From contig NZ_JADEYC010000026.1 in NCBI RefSeq assembly GCF_015209505.1, positions 1 to 55,579 of the forward strand: a DNA stretch of 55,579 nucleotides, read 5' to 3'. The stretch's first letter is position 1, and every line of letters begins with the position of its first letter. Below the pieces are notes generated by a model. That model made no database searches, had not been told where the DNA came from, and saw only the letters and a list, made by a program, of their open reading frames with translations. This document shows positions 9,170 to 19,931 of this stretch, piece by piece. The DNA comes from Saccharopolyspora montiporae. GTDB lineage: Bacteria > Actinomycetota > Actinomycetes > Mycobacteriales > Pseudonocardiaceae. The translations under genes were made by a program, and so were the position numbers.

Positions 9170-9631
9170 ATGACGACACCTGGGGGACACGTGAGCGGGC
9201 CGGAACTGCGCCGAGCGGTGCTGCGACAACTGGACAGGCTGGACAGCGCGACCGCCACCGGCGCCGACGAGGTGCTGCTGCCTGTCGCGCGCGGGGAGCT
9301 GGATCGCCTCGTGTCCGGTTGGCTCGACCTGCTCGACCAGCACGCACCGGGCGACGACGGCCGCTGCGCGCACTGCCGGGGGCTGCTGCGCCGCACGTCG
9401 TGGCCCTGCGCGGTGTGGCGCGCGGCGCACGCGCAGCTGATCGGCCCGCACCCCGATCCCGGCGCAGCGGCTGCCACCGGATCGCCGGCATCGGACGATT
9501 CCGACGACGCGCCCGATCCGTGGATTCCGCCGGAGACCGGTCCGCCTGCCCGGTCCGGTTCCGAACGCGCCCGCGGGGTCGATTGGGCCGCGGTGGCCGC
9601 GCGGGTGAGCCGGAAGCGCCGCCGCGGCTGA
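9170..9631 (+). CDS. Hypothetical protein with CxxC motif
   Basis: About 153 residues. The recognisable part starts at SGPELRRAVLRQLDRLDSAT and continues with CAHCRGLLRRTSWPCAVW, a CxxC plus a third Cys and a nearby His that could bind zinc. The C-terminal half is acidic and Pro-rich and ends in a basic RKRRRG. No signal peptide or membrane segment. A GTG at 9191 is an equally plausible start, with GGGGGA four bases upstream. It lies 121 bases before an ABC transporter pair on the same strand. Function not recognised. Confidence 0.6.
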   Translation: MTTPGGHVSGPELRRAVLRQLDRLDSATATGADEVLLPVARGELDRLVSGWLDLLDQHAPGDDGRCAHCRGLLRRTSWPCAVWRAAHAQLIGPHPDPGAAAATGSPASDDSDDAPDPWIPPETGPPARSGSERARGVDWAAVAARVSRKRRRG

Positions 9632-9752
9632 CCTGCACCGCGGCCCAGCGCACCACAGTCACCGCCACCGGATCCCCGGATCCCGACGACCCGGTTCGAC
9701 ATCGTCGGGCAGGATGGCGCCGGGATTGAATGACGGTGACTTGGAGGAGCAC

Positions 9753-10727
9753 GTGCAAGACGGCAGCGGCCGGATCACGGTGCAGGACCTCAGCAAGAAC
9801 TTCGGGCCGGTGCACGCGGTGCAGAACCTCGGGTTCACGGTGCATCCGGGATCGGTGACGGGCTTCCTCGGGCCGAACGGGGCGGGCAAGACCACCACGC
9901 TGCGGATGATCCTCGGGCTGGTGACGCCTTCCTCGGGCACGGCTGCGATCAACGGGGTGCCGTTCGGGCAGCTGCCCAACCCCGCCTCGGTGGTCGGTGC
10001 CGTGCTGGAGGCGCAGAGCTTCCATCCCTCGCGCACGGCCCGCAACCACCTGCGCTGCTACGCGACGGCGATGGGCGTGCCCGACGAGCAGGCCGACCGG
10101 GTTTTGGACCTCGTCGGCCTGACCAGTGCGGCCGACCGCAAGGCGGGCACCTTCTCGCTGGGCATGCACCAGCGCTTAGCCCTGGCCACCGCGCTGCTGG
10201 GTGATCCGCAGGTGCTGGTGCTGGACGAGCCGGCCAACGGCCTCGACCCGGAAGGTATCGCCTGGTTGCGCAACTTCCTGCGCACGTTCGCGGCCAGCGG
10301 CCGGACCGTGCTGGTGTCCAGCCACCTGCTGCGCGAGATGGAGCACACGGTCGACCAGGCGGTGATCATCAGCCGCGGGGAGTGCGTGTACAACGGGCAC
10401 CTCGACGATCTGCGCGCCCAGCAGCGCTCGCGTGTGCTGGTGCAGGCGGCGGATCCGTCCGCGCTGGTGACGAAGCTGCAGGGAGCGGGCCTGCAGGTGG
10501 AGCACCTCGCCGACGGCAGGCTCGGTATCACAGGTTCGGACTCGCGCACCGTGGCCGACCTCGCCCTGGAGGCGGGTGTGGCGCTGTACGAGATGCAGGA
10601 CGAGAAGGTGGATCTGGAGCAGTTGTTCTTCCAGCTCACCAACGGGCAGTACGCGAGCAGGCCGGACGGCGGACCGCAGGAGACCGCGGTGCGCGGCGCC
10701 GAGACCGGATCCGGAGGGAATGACTGA
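9753..10727 (+). CDS. ABC transporter ATP-binding protein
   Basis: A 324-residue ATPase of the ABC-2/bacitracin-export type. Walker A GPNGAGKTT, a signature degenerated to FSLGMHQRLALA, Walker B VLVLDEPANGLDP and H-loop VLVSSHLLREM are all present. A C-terminal extension of about 100 residues (from about 220) is typical of DrrA/CcmA-like subunits. The GTG start is preferred because GGAGGAG lies just before it; an ATG at 9714 is in frame but lacks a site. Its TGA shares one base with the ATG of the permease, so the two are co-translated. Likely exports a small molecule or lipid; substrate unknown. Confidence 0.9.
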   Translation: MQDGSGRITVQDLSKNFGPVHAVQNLGFTVHPGSVTGFLGPNGAGKTTTLRMILGLVTPSSGTAAINGVPFGQLPNPASVVGAVLEAQSFHPSRTARNHLRCYATAMGVPDEQADRVLDLVGLTSAADRKAGTFSLGMHQRLALATALLGDPQVLVLDEPANGLDPEGIAWLRNFLRTFAASGRTVLVSSHLLREMEHTVDQAVIISRGECVYNGHLDDLRAQQRSRVLVQAADPSALVTKLQGAGLQVEHLADGRLGITGSDSRTVADLALEAGVALYEMQDEKVDLEQLFFQLTNGQYASRPDGGPQETAVRGAETGSGGND

Positions 10728-11572
10728 TGCAGAACCTGGTCAAGGCCGAGTTCCGGAAGATCTTCACGATCAACCTGTGGTGGGCGCTGCTGATCCCGGT
10801 GGCCGTGCTGAGCTTCGGCGCGGGGTGGCTGGGCACGGCGGCGGGCAGCGTCGGCAACCTGCAGGACGCGATGACCCAGCCGCTGCCGGTGGCCCTGCTC
10901 ACGGTGTCCATGTCCACCAACTTCAGCACGATCTTCGCGGCGCTGTTCGGCGCGCTCGCGGTGGCGGGCGAACACCGCAACAAGAGCATCTCCACGACGT
11001 ATCTCACCGGGAACCCGCGCGGGGCGGTGCTGGCGGCCAAGCTCGTCGCCTACACCGGGATGGGCGTGCTGTACGGGCTGGTGAACGTGATCTGTGCGAG
11101 TCTCGGCGGGCTCGTCGGTGCCGGCGTGGACGGGTTCGGCAACCCCGGCGACTGGCTGGCCGTGGGTGGTGCCGGACTCCTCGCGATGGTGCTGTGGACG
11201 CTGCTGGGCGTCGGTTTCGGCGCGCTGGTGGCGAATTCGCTGCTGGCGATCATCTCGCTGCTGGCCTACAAGTTCGTGTTCGAGACGATGGTGTCGACAC
11301 TGCTGGTGGGCTCGGCCAACACGGTGCAACCGTTCCTGCCGGTCGCGGCGGGCAACGGGATCGTCGGCAACGTGGCGGTGCCGGTGTTCATCGAGGCGGT
11401 TGCCGGTCCGAGCCAGGTGGCCGCGCCACGCGAGGTGTTCGAGGTGCTGCACCTGTTCTTCGGCGGCAGCTTCGAGCACCCGTGGTGGGCCAGCGTCACG
11501 ACCTTCATCGGCTACGTGGTCGTGTTCATCCTCGGCGGATGGCTGGTCAGCCGCACCCGCGACGTCACCTGA
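10727..11572 (+). CDS. ABC transporter permease (ABC-2 type)
   Basis: A 281-residue integral membrane protein with about six hydrophobic segments (near 20-40, 58-80, 100-125, 140-165, 170-195 and 255-275). It starts one base inside the stop of the ATPase gene, with GGAGGGA upstream. The segment AGEHRNKSISTTYLTGNPR is the cytosolic loop often seen in ABC-2 permeases partnered with bacitracin-type ATPases. It forms the channel of the preceding ATPase. An intergenic palindrome with 14-base arms follows 38 bases after its stop. Confidence 0.88.
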   Translation: MQNLVKAEFRKIFTINLWWALLIPVAVLSFGAGWLGTAAGSVGNLQDAMTQPLPVALLTVSMSTNFSTIFAALFGALAVAGEHRNKSISTTYLTGNPRGAVLAAKLVAYTGMGVLYGLVNVICASLGGLVGAGVDGFGNPGDWLAVGGAGLLAMVLWTLLGVGFGALVANSLLAIISLLAYKFVFETMVSTLLVGSANTVQPFLPVAAGNGIVGNVAVPVFIEAVAGPSQVAAPREVFEVLHLFFGGSFEHPWWASVTTFIGYVVVFILGGWLVSRTRDVT

Positions 11573-11610
11573 GCCGGCCGCCGCCGGTGGCGGTCCGGTG
11601 GCGATCCGCT

Positions 11611-11651
11611 GCCGGGGGTGACAGGAAAGTTCCCATGCTGTCACCCCCGGC
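11611..11651. repeat. Intergenic palindrome copy I
   Basis: Perfect 14-base arms, GCCGGGGGTGACAG and CTGTCACCCCCGGC, around the loop GAAAGTTCCCATG. The inner 7 bases of each arm are the shared repeat core; the outer 7 are unique to this copy but still pair. It lies after the permease stop and 62 bases before the next gene, where it could act as a terminator. Confidence 0.88.
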
Positions 11652-11712
11652 GCCGGGTGCGGTGGTCCGCGGCCGGGGCTGCGGTGTCGGGTGCTCGGCT
11701 TAGTCTGGCGGG

Positions 11713-14700
11713 GTGAGCGAGTCCAGCACTGCCCGTCCGGAATCCGGCGGCTGGATCCGTCGCCTTCTCGCGGCCTGCCGCCGCCATCCCGCTTCGCTGG
11801 CGCTGGCCTTGGGCGCCTCCGGTGCGGCGGTCGGCTTGGAGGCGTTGATCCCGCTGCTGACGAAGCGGGCGGTGGACGACGCGGTGGCGGGCAGCACCGC
11901 CGCGCTGTGGTGGGTGGTCCCGGGCCTGCTCGGCCTGGGGGTGTTCCGGTTCGGCGCGGCGTTCGTGCGCCGCTACAGCGCGGGGCGGTTGGCGCTCGAC
12001 GTGCAGCACGACCTGCGGCGGTCGGTGTTCGCGGCGATGCAGCGGCTGGACGGCGCCAAGCAGGACACCATGCGCACCGGGCAGGTCGTGTCCCGCTCGA
12101 TCAGCGATCTGCAGCTGATCAACGCCCTGCTGTCCATGATGCCGTTGGCCGCCGGGACCGTGGTGCTGGCGGTGTTCGCGTTCGGGGCGATGCTGTGGTT
12201 GTCGCCGCTGTTGACGGTCGTCTCGCTGGTGGTCGTCCCGCTGATCGCGATCGTGTCCGTGCGCAGCAAGAAGCGCTTGTTCCCGGCGACCTGGTCGGCG
12301 CAGCAGCGCGCGGCCGACATCGCCGAGCACGTCGAGGAAACGGTCAGCGGCGTCCGGGTCGTCAAGGGTTTCGGGCAGGAAGCCGAGGAGGTCTCGCGGC
12401 TGGAGGCCGGGGCGCGCAGGCTGTTCGGCGAACGGCTGCGGTCGGCGCGGCTGACGGCCACGCCGACCGCCAGCCTGGCCGCGCTGCCGTCGGCAGGCCA
12501 GGTGGGCGTGCTCGGCCTGGGCGGCTGGATGGCGCTGCAGGGCCAGGTCACGTTGGGCACGTTCGCGGCGTTCGCCGGTTATGTGGCGATGCTGGCCGGG
12601 CCGGCGCGGATGCTGTCCAGCGTGCTGATCCAGGCGCAGTTGGCCCGGGCCGGGGTGGAGCGCATCCACGAGCTCATCGATTCGCAACCGGACGTCCGGG
12701 AGAAGCCGGACGCGGTCGAGCTGCCGGACGGCCCGCTGCACGTCGATTTCGACCGCGTCGGGTTCGGCTACACGCGCGATCAGCCGGTGCTGCGCGCCGC
12801 GTCGCTGCGCATCGACCCCGGGGAAACGGTGGCGGTGGTGGGACCGGCCGGGTCCGGCAAGTCGACGCTGTCCCTGCTGCTGGCGCGCTTCTACGACGTG
12901 CACGGCGGCGCGGTGCGCCTCGGACCTCCGGGCGCGGCAGGCTCCGATGTGCGCGATCTCCGATTGTCGTCGCTGCGCAGCGCGGTGGGCGTGGTGTTCG
13001 AAGAAGCGTTCCTGTTCTCCGACACGGTGCGCGGCAACATCGCCTTCGGCCGCCCGGACGCATCGGAGGCCGAGGTGGTCGCCGCGGCGCGGGCGGCCGA
13101 GGCGCACGCGTTCATCACCGAGTTGTCCGCCGGCTACGACACCCTGGTCGGTGAGCGCGGGCTGACCTTGTCCGGTGGCCAGCGGCAGCGGATCGCCCTG
13201 GCCCGCGCGCTGCTGTCCGATCCGCGGGTGCTGGTGCTCGACGACGCCACCTCGGCGGTGGACCCGACGACGGAAGCAGCCATCCACGAGACGTTGGATT
13301 CGGTGACGGCCCAGCGCACGACACTGCTGATCGCGCATCGGAGATCGACGCTGGCGCTGGCGGACCGGATCGCGGTGCTCGACGGGGGGCAGGTGGTCGA
13401 TGTCGGGACCCGGTGCGAGTTGGAGCAGCGGTGTCCGCTGTTCCGCGAACTGCTGGCCGGGCCCGGGGAGACGATCGATCAGCGCTGCCGCGATTCCGCT
13501 CCCCCGCCGCGCGCGGACGGGATCACCCCCGAGTTGTGGCCGGAGCCCGATCGGGGCAGGGACGGTTCCGCGGACCAGGCGGGGTCGGGCGGCGACGCCG
13601 GGACGGCGGGGGTGGCTGCCGCCCCGCCCACGCCGGAGCTGGCGGCGGGCATCAGCCGACTTCCCGCGGTGCGGGACGTCCCGAATCCGCGCGGCACGGA
13701 CCCGACCGCGCCCGATCCGGGGTTCCGCCTGCGACGGCTGCTGCGCCCGTTCCGGTGGGGCCTGCTGCTGACGGTGGCCCTGGTGGCCGGGGACGCGCTG
13801 ACCGCGGTCGCGCTGCCGTCGTTGGTGCGGTTCGGCGTGGACGGCGGGGTCAGCGCGCAGGACGCGTCCGTGCTGTGGACGGCGACCGCAGCAGGCGGGC
13901 TGCTGGTGCTGGCGGGGTGGCTGCTGACCAGGCTGCAGACGGTGGTGGCCGCGCGCACCGGGGAGAACCTGCTGTACCTGCTGCGGGTGCGCAGCTTCGC
14001 GCACCTGCAGCGGCTCGGGCTGGACTACTACGAACGGGAGCTGGCCGGGCGGATCATGACCCGGATGACCACCGATGTCGACGCGCTGTCGACGTTCCTG
14101 CAGACCGGGTTGGCGACGTTCGTGGTCAGCATCCTGACGATCGCGGGGATCGCGGTGGCGCTGCTGGTCACGGACCTGTCGCTGGCTCTGGTGGCGATGG
14201 CGGTGCTGCCGGTGCTGGTCGTGGCCACGTTGATCTTCCGCCGGGTGTCCTCGACCGCGTACGCGGAGGCGCGGGAACGGGTCAGCACGGTCAACGCCGA
14301 TCTGCAGGAGAACGTGGCCGGGATGCGGGTGGCGCAGGTCCACCGCAGGGAGCGGCACGCGGCCAAGGCGTTCGCGCAGCGCAGCGACGCGTATCGCCGC
14401 TCGCGGCTGCGAGCTCAGCGCTACATCGCCACCTACTTCCCGTTCGTGGCGCTGCTGTCCGAGATCGCGCAGGCGATCGTGCTGGGTGTGGGGGCCGCGC
14501 GGGTGGCCTCCGGCGGGTTGAGCGCGGGGGTGCTGGTGGCGTTCCTGCTGTACCTGGGCCTGTTCTTCTCGCCGGTCCAGCAGCTGTCCGGGGTGTTCGA
14601 CGCCTACCAACAGGCGCGGGTCGGTTTGCGACGGATCGGTGATCTGCTGCGCACGCCTACGTCGGTGCCTGCGCCGGCCGAGCCGGTCGCGGTGCCGCCG

Positions 14701-15474
14701 CGGCTGGACGGCCGGGTGGAGCTGGCGGAGGTCGTGTTCGAGTACCCAGGTGGTGGCGCGCGGGCGGTGGACCGGGTGTCGCTGACCGCCCGGCCCGGGG
14801 AGACGGTGGCGCTCGTGGGGGCCACCGGGGCGGGAAAGTCGACGCTGATCAAGCTCGTGGCCCGGTTCTACGACGCCACGGACGGCAGGGTCCTGGTCGA
14901 CGGGGTGGACGTGCGGCGCTACGACCCGGCGGGCTTCCACCGGCGGCTCGCCGTCGTCCCGCAGGAGGGGCACCTGTTCGCCGGTGACGTCGCCGACAAC
15001 ATCGGGTACGGGCGTCCGGGCAGTGAGCCGGTGCAGATCGAGCGGGCTGCGCGTTCGGTGGGTGCGCTGGCCGGGATCGCGGCGCTGCCGGACGGGTTCC
15101 GCCAGCAGGTCGGCGAGCGCGGGCAGGGGCTGTCGGCGGGCCAGCGCCAACTCGTCGCGCTGGCCAGGGCCGAGCTGGTGGACCCGGACATCCTGCTGCT
15201 GGACGAGGCGACCGCGGCGCTGGATCCGGCGACGGAGGCGCTGGTGGTCGCGGCCAGTGACAGGGTGTCGCAACGCAGGACGACGTTCGTCGTGGCGCAC
15301 CGGTTGGCGACCGCGGCCCGGGCGGACCGGATCGTGGTGGTCGATGACGGACGGGTGGCCGAGGAGGGCACGCACGAGGACCTGCTGGACCGGGGCGGCG
15401 GCTACGCGCAGATGTGGCGGGCGGCCGAAACCCCGACCGGCCTGCACGCCGCCGACCCGTCCCGCCCGGGCTGA
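11713..15474 (+). CDS. Fused heterodimer-type ABC exporter (TMD-NBD-TMD-NBD)
   Basis: A 1253-residue single chain with two complete exporter halves. Half 1: membrane domain about 20-320, Walker A GPAGSGKST (about 378), LSGGQRQR (about 485), Walker B LVLDDATSAVD, where Asp replaces the catalytic Glu, and a Q-loop that reads VVFEEAFLF, lacking the usual Gln. Half 2: membrane domain about 680-980, Walker A GATGAGKST (about 1035), Q-loop VVPQEGHLF, signature LSAGQRQ, Walker B LLLDEATAALD. The degenerate site (half 1 Walker B plus half 2 LSAGQ) and a canonical site match asymmetric multidrug or lipid exporters. A TAGTCT box six bases before the GTG suggests leaderless expression. Confidence 0.92.
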   Translation: MSESSTARPESGGWIRRLLAACRRHPASLALALGASGAAVGLEALIPLLTKRAVDDAVAGSTAALWWVVPGLLGLGVFRFGAAFVRRYSAGRLALDVQHDLRRSVFAAMQRLDGAKQDTMRTGQVVSRSISDLQLINALLSMMPLAAGTVVLAVFAFGAMLWLSPLLTVVSLVVVPLIAIVSVRSKKRLFPATWSAQQRAADIAEHVEETVSGVRVVKGFGQEAEEVSRLEAGARRLFGERLRSARLTATPTASLAALPSAGQVGVLGLGGWMALQGQVTLGTFAAFAGYVAMLAGPARMLSSVLIQAQLARAGVERIHELIDSQPDVREKPDAVELPDGPLHVDFDRVGFGYTRDQPVLRAASLRIDPGETVAVVGPAGSGKSTLSLLLARFYDVHGGAVRLGPPGAAGSDVRDLRLSSLRSAVGVVFEEAFLFSDTVRGNIAFGRPDASEAEVVAAARAAEAHAFITELSAGYDTLVGERGLTLSGGQRQRIALARALLSDPRVLVLDDATSAVDPTTEAAIHETLDSVTAQRTTLLIAHRRSTLALADRIAVLDGGQVVDVGTRCELEQRCPLFRELLAGPGETIDQRCRDSAPPPRADGITPELWPEPDRGRDGSADQAGSGGDAGTAGVAAAPPTPELAAGISRLPAVRDVPNPRGTDPTAPDPGFRLRRLLRPFRWGLLLTVALVAGDALTAVALPSLVRFGVDGGVSAQDASVLWTATAAGGLLVLAGWLLTRLQTVVAARTGENLLYLLRVRSFAHLQRLGLDYYERELAGRIMTRMTTDVDALSTFLQTGLATFVVSILTIAGIAVALLVTDLSLALVAMAVLPVLVVATLIFRRVSSTAYAEARERVSTVNADLQENVAGMRVAQVHRRERHAAKAFAQRSDAYRRSRLRAQRYIATYFPFVALLSEIAQAIVLGVGAARVASGGLSAGVLVAFLLYLGLFFSPVQQLSGVFDAYQQARVGLRRIGDLLRTPTSVPAPAEPVAVPPRLDGRVELAEVVFEYPGGGARAVDRVSLTARPGETVALVGATGAGKSTLIKLVARFYDATDGRVLVDGVDVRRYDPAGFHRRLAVVPQEGHLFAGDVADNIGYGRPGSEPVQIERAARSVGALAGIAALPDGFRQQVGERGQGLSAGQRQLVALARAELVDPDILLLDEATAALDPATEALVVAASDRVSQRRTTFVVAHRLATAARADRIVVVDDGRVAEEGTHEDLLDRGGGYAQMWRAAETPTGLHAADPSRPG

Positions 15475-15483
15475 CCGCTGCGA

Positions 15484-15504
15484 GCAAGGGAACTTTCCTG
15501 TCAC
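15484..15504. repeat. Intergenic palindrome copy J
   Basis: GCAAGGGAACTTTCCTGTCAC-type half-element, opposite orientation to copy I, ten bases after the exporter stop. Only the right arm is kept, so the hairpin is weak. Confidence 0.75.
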
Positions 15505-15984
15505 CCCGGCGGCGGGTACCCCGCGAGCGGAGTCGGCGGTGGCGGAGCCACCGGGCGTTCCGTGCGGACCCACCGGAGTCCGGAGTCCGGGAGCGGCCGC
15601 AGTGCCGCGTGGAATCGCGAGTGGCGGAAGGGAATCGCGGGGCGGTCCGGCCGACGGACGACTTCCCGTCAAACGGGATAATGCGTCCGCGATTCGGAAA
15701 GCCGGATGCGGTTCCGAAACGCACCGGCGGTGCTCGCCGACAACGCGGATGGAGAAGGTACCGGCGCGACCCGAGAGGTGAGCGAGAATACAGCTCTGCA
15801 CTGATCGATGCGTGCGCCGAAAGGGGTGCACAGCCGCTGTACAGCGGTTACCTGATCGATTTTGTGACAGAACTCGTCGGCGGGAGTACCCGCACTGTCT
15901 GCCAACCGCCCGAATCGGACCGTTAGCCTGGTACCTGAGTGTGTCTGTAAATCACGAGCATATGGATCGAGGCGAACGCCAGCC
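15505..15984. promoter_or_regulatory. Long leader region of kgd
   Basis: No gene is seen in these 480 bases. Two -10-like boxes could drive kgd: GATAAT at 15677-15682, next to the dyad CCCGT-CAA-ACGGG (15665-15677), and TAGCCT at 15924-15929, which would give a leader of about 50 bases. Neither has a convincing -35. The assignment is tentative. Confidence 0.4.
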
Positions 15985-18900
15985 GTGTCCAGCAGCCCTG
16001 CGTCACAGTTCGGCCCCAACGAGTGGTTGATCGAGGAGATGTACGAGCAGTTCCTCCAAGATCCCGCCTCCGTAGACTCGGCGTGGCACGATTTCTTCGC
16101 CGACTACAAGCCGGGCCAGGCAGCCAACGACAACAACGCCGCGGCCGGTTCGGCGGCGGCCACGAGCACGACGGCGACCCGGGCGGCCGCGAACGGCCAG
16201 GCACCGTCCACCCCGGCTTCGACGTCCGGCACGTCGGAGGCCGGCACCTCGGCGCCGCAGAAGCCGGCGGCGCCGCAGAAGGCGCCGGCGCCCGCGGGCC
16301 AATCGTCCGGGCAGCAGCAGACCGCCAAGCCCTCGCCGCAGCAGGCCGCGAAGGCGGCTCCGGTCCAAGAGGCCAAAAACGGCGAAGAGGTCAAGACGCT
16401 GCGCGGTCCGGCCTCGGCGATCGCCAAGAACATGGAGCAGTCGCTGACCGTGCCGACCGCCACGAGCGTGCGTGCGGTGCCGGCGAAGCTGCTGTTCGAC
16501 AACCGCATCGTCATCAACAACCACCTCAAGCGGAACAAGGGCGGGAAGATCTCCTTCACGCACTTGATCGGCTACGCGATGGTTCGCGCGATGCGCGAGT
16601 ACCCGAACATGAACCGGCACTACGGCCAGGACGCCAAGGGCAAGCCCGCGGTGGTCACGCCGGAGCACATCAACCTGGGCCTGGCCATCGATATGCCGGG
16701 CAAGGACGGTTCGCGCAACCTCGTGGTCGCCTCCATCAAGGGCTGCGAGGAGATGACCTTCCACCAGTTCTGGCAGGCGTACGAGGAGATCATCCGCAAG
16801 GCGCGCAACAACGCGCTCACCGCGGACGACTTCGCGGGCACCACCGTGTCGCTGACGAACCCGGGCCCGGCAGGCACCAACCACTCGGTGCCGCGGCTGA
16901 CCGCCGGGCAGAGCGCGATCATCGGCGTCGGTTCGATGGACTACCCGGCCGAGTTCCAGGGCGCCAGCGAGAAGACGCTGGTCGACATGGGCATCGGCAA
17001 GATCGTGACGCTGACGTCGACCTACGACCACCGCGTCATCCAGGGCGCCGAGTCCGGCGACTTCCTGCGCAAGATGCACGAGCTGCTCATCGGTGAGGAC
17101 GGCTTCTTCGACGACGTCTTCGCCTCGCTGCGCATCCCCTACGAGCCGGTGCGCTGGACGCAGGACATCCCGGAGGGTGCGGTCGACAAGACCGCGCGGG
17201 TGCTCGAACTCATCGACGCCTACCGGACCCGCGGCCACCTGATGGCCGACATCGACCCGCTGAACTACCGGCAGCGCAGGCACGAGGACCTCGACGTCCT
17301 CTCGCACAGCCTCACGCTGTGGGACCTCGACCGGGAGTTCGCGGTCGGCGGATTCGCCGGCAACGAGCACATGAAGCTGCGGGACGTGCTGGGGGTGCTG
17401 CGCGACTCGTACTGCCGCACGATCGGCGTCGAGTACATGCACATCCTCGAACCCGACGAGCGGGAGTGGTTGCAGCAGCGGGTCGAGAAGCCGCACACGG
17501 ATCCGGACTCGACCGAGCAGAAGTACATCCTGTCCAAGCTCAACGCCGCCGAGGCGTTCGAGACGTTCCTGCAGACCAAGTACGTCGGGCAGAAGCGCTT
17601 CTCGCTGGAAGGCGCCGAGACCGTGGTGCCCCTGCTGGACGCGGTGCTGGACACGGCGTCGGCCCAGGAGCTGGACGAGGTCGTCATCGGCATGCCGCAC
17701 CGCGGCAGGCTCAACGTGCTGGCCAACATCGTCGGCAAGCCGATCTCGCAGATCTTCCGGGAGTTCGAGGGCAACCTCGACCCGGGCCAGGCGCACGGCT
17801 CCGGTGACGTGAAGTACCACCTGGGCGCCGAGGGCAAGTACTTCCGGATGTTCGGCGACGGGGAGACGAAGGTCTCGCTGACCTCGAACCCCTCGCACCT
17901 GGAAGCGGTCGACCCGGTGCTGGAGGGCATCGTCCGGGCCAAGCAGGACATCCTGGACAAGGGCCAGGAGGGCTTCACCGTCCTGCCGGTGCTGCTGCAC
18001 GGCGACGCCGCGTTCGCCGGGCAGGGCGTGGTCGCCGAAACGCTGAACCTGTCGCTGCTGCGCGGCTACCGCACGGGCGGCACGGTGCACGTGATCGTCA
18101 ACAACCAGGTCGGCTACACCACTGCGCCGGAGCACTCCCGCTCCAGCAAGTACTGCACCGATGTGGCGAAGATGATCGGTGCGCCGGTGTTCCACGTCAA
18201 CGGCGACGACCCCGAAGCGGTGGTGTGGGTCGCCAAGCTGGCGGTGGAGTACCGCAGGACGTTCGGCAAGGACGTCGTGATCGACATGGTGTGCTACCGC
18301 CGCCGCGGGCACAACGAGGGCGACGACCCGTCGATGACCCAGCCGAGCATGTACACCGCGATCGACAAGATGCGCAGCGTGCGCAAGGTCTACACCGAGT
18401 CGCTGATCGGCCGCGGGGACATCACCGTCGACGAGGCGGAGAAGGCGCTGCAGGACTACGCCGCCCAGCTGGAGCACGTGTTCAACGAGGTGCGCGAGCT
18501 GGAGAAGCACCCGCCGGAGCCGAGCCCGTCGGTGGAGGCCGAGCAGCAGGTGCCGACCGGCCTGTCCACGGCGATCAGCCAGCAAGCCCTGGAGCACATC
18601 GCTGATTCGCACGTGAACCTGCCGGAGGGCTTCACCCCGCACCCGCGGGTCAAGCCGGTGCTGGAGCGGCGCGCCAAGATGGGCCGCGAGGGCGGTATCG
18701 ACTGGGCCTTCGCCGAGCTGCTGGCGTTCGGGTCGCTGGTGATGGAGGGCCGTCCGGTGCGGCTGACCGGCCAGGACAGCCGCCGGGGCACGTTCACCCA
18801 GCGCCACTCGGTGCTCATCGACCGGAAGAACGACGTCGAGTACACGCCGCTGCAGAACCTGTCCGAGGAGCAGGCGAAGCTGCTGGTGTACGACTCGGCG

Positions 18901-19725
18901 CTGTCCGAGTTCGCGGCGATGGGCTTCGAGTACGGCTACTCGGTGGCCAACCCGGATGCGCTGGTGCTGTGGGAGGCGCAGTTCGGCGACTTCTTCAACG
19001 GCGCGCAGCCCATCATCGACGAGTTCATCTCGTCCGGTGAGGCCAAGTGGGGACAGCGTTCCGATGTGGTGCTGCTGCTGCCGCACGGCCACGAGGGCCA
19101 GGGCCCGGACCACTCGTCCGGGCGGATCGAGCGCTGGCTGCAGCTGTGCGCCGAGGGATCGATGACGGTGTCCATGCCGTCCACGCCCGCGAACTACTTC
19201 CACCTGCTGCGCAGGCACAATCTCGACGGGATCCACCGCCCGCTGGTGGTGTTCACGCCGAAGTCGATGCTGCGCTCGAAGGTCGCGGTCAGCTCGGTGG
19301 AGGACTTCACCGAGGCCAAGTTCGCCTCGGTGATCGACGACCCGAACCAGCCGGACCCGAGCGGGGTGCGCAACGTGGTGCTGTGCAGCGGAAAGCTGTA
19401 CTGGGAGCTGGCCGCGCACCGCGACAAGCAGGGCATCACCGACACGGCGATCGTGCGGTTGGAGCAGCTGTACCCGCTGCCGCACCGCAAGCTCGGCGCG
19501 ATCTTCGAGCGTTACTCGAACGCGCAGACGGTCCGCTGGGCGCAGGAAGAACCGGGCAACCAGGGTGCGTGGCCGTTCCTCGGTTTGGCGCTGCCGGAGA
19601 GCTTCCCCGAGCTGCAGGGCAAGCTGCAGCGGGTGTCGCGCCGTCCGATGGCCGCACCGGCGACGGGGTTGGCCAAGGTGCACGAGGTCGAGCAGGCCGA
19701 GGTCGTGCACAACGCGTTCGCGTGA
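15985..19725 (+). CDS. kgd: Multifunctional 2-oxoglutarate decarboxylase/dehydrogenase E1-E2
   Basis: A 1246-residue actinobacterial Kgd. The N-terminus ([16 protein letters not shown]) is the short E1 helix, followed by an Ala/Pro linker to about residue 110, then a dihydrolipoyl succinyltransferase-like domain (about 120-360) with active-site [10 protein letters not shown] and no lipoyl domain of its own. The rest is a thiamine-diphosphate E1 domain, with [23 protein letters not shown] and NNQVGYTT. It catalyses 2-oxoglutarate decarboxylation and, with the pyruvate dehydrogenase E2/E3, feeds succinyl-CoA to the TCA cycle. In relatives it is inhibited by the FHA protein GarA. GTG start has only a weak GAGG upstream. 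A strong terminator follows. Confidence 0.96.
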   Translation: MSSSPASQFGPNEWLIEEMYEQFLQDPASVDSAWHDFFADYKPGQAANDNNAAAGSAAATSTTATRAAANGQAPSTPASTSGTSEAGTSAPQKPAAPQKAPAPAGQSSGQQQTAKPSPQQAAKAAPVQEAKNGEEVKTLRGPASAIAKNMEQSLTVPTATSVRAVPAKLLFDNRIVINNHLKRNKGGKISFTHLIGYAMVRAMREYPNMNRHYGQDAKGKPAVVTPEHINLGLAIDMPGKDGSRNLVVASIKGCEEMTFHQFWQAYEEIIRKARNNALTADDFAGTTVSLTNPGPAGTNHSVPRLTAGQSAIIGVGSMDYPAEFQGASEKTLVDMGIGKIVTLTSTYDHRVIQGAESGDFLRKMHELLIGEDGFFDDVFASLRIPYEPVRWTQDIPEGAVDKTARVLELIDAYRTRGHLMADIDPLNYRQRRHEDLDVLSHSLTLWDLDREFAVGGFAGNEHMKLRDVLGVLRDSYCRTIGVEYMHILEPDEREWLQQRVEKPHTDPDSTEQKYILSKLNAAEAFETFLQTKYVGQKRFSLEGAETVVPLLDAVLDTASAQELDEVVIGMPHRGRLNVLANIVGKPISQIFREFEGNLDPGQAHGSGDVKYHLGAEGKYFRMFGDGETKVSLTSNPSHLEAVDPVLEGIVRAKQDILDKGQEGFTVLPVLLHGDAAFAGQGVVAETLNLSLLRGYRTGGTVHVIVNNQVGYTTAPEHSRSSKYCTDVAKMIGAPVFHVNGDDPEAVVWVAKLAVEYRRTFGKDVVIDMVCYRRRGHNEGDDPSMTQPSMYTAIDKMRSVRKVYTESLIGRGDITVDEAEKALQDYAAQLEHVFNEVRELEKHPPEPSPSVEAEQQVPTGLSTAISQQALEHIADSHVNLPEGFTPHPRVKPVLERRAKMGREGGIDWAFAELLAFGSLVMEGRPVRLTGQDSRRGTFTQRHSVLIDRKNDVEYTPLQNLSEEQAKLLVYDSALSEFAAMGFEYGYSVANPDALVLWEAQFGDFFNGAQPIIDEFISSGEAKWGQRSDVVLLLPHGHEGQGPDHSSGRIERWLQLCAEGSMTVSMPSTPANYFHLLRRHNLDGIHRPLVVFTPKSMLRSKVAVSSVEDFTEAKFASVIDDPNQPDPSGVRNVVLCSGKLYWELAAHRDKQGITDTAIVRLEQLYPLPHRKLGAIFERYSNAQTVRWAQEEPGNQGAWPFLGLALPESFPELQGKLQRVSRRPMAAPATGLAKVHEVEQAEVVHNAFA

Positions 19726-19756
19726 TCAGCACCGCCGCCTGAAGGCGCGCGTTGAG

Positions 19757-19789
19757 CGGGCCGCCGGTCTGGGGACCGGCGGCCCGTTT
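19757..19789 (+). terminator. Rho-independent-like terminator after kgd
   Basis: CGGGCCGCCGGTC pairs perfectly over 13 bases with GACCGGCGGCCCG around a TGGG loop, and is followed by TTTC, 31 bases after the kgd stop. Confidence 0.8.
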
Positions 19790-19807
19790 CGCGTCCGGCG
19801 GGGTTTG

Positions 19808-19831
19808 CAGCATGGGAACTTTCCGGTCACC
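19808..19831. repeat. Intergenic palindrome copy K
   Basis: GCATGGGAACTTTCCGGTCAC-type element in the J orientation, shortly after the kgd terminator and 100 bases before the DUF6104 gene. The left pairing arm is lost. Confidence 0.72.
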
Positions 19832-19931
19832 GGCGCTACCGGCTTCCCCACGCCCGCGCCCGCGAGGGGTTCCGTACGCTGCTGGTTCGCGAACGAACCG
19901 GATCAACCGGGACGACGACAGAGGAGGCAGG

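Noticed and set aside
11641..15831. Very long minus-strand open frame of about 1396 codons opposite the ABC exporter
   Set aside because: It is the antisense of a clear exporter gene, rich in Arg/His/Pro/Gln with no motifs; such shadows are normal in high-GC DNA.
16003..19710. Minus-strand open frame opposite kgd
   Set aside because: Low-complexity antisense sequence; the plus strand carries all Kgd motifs.
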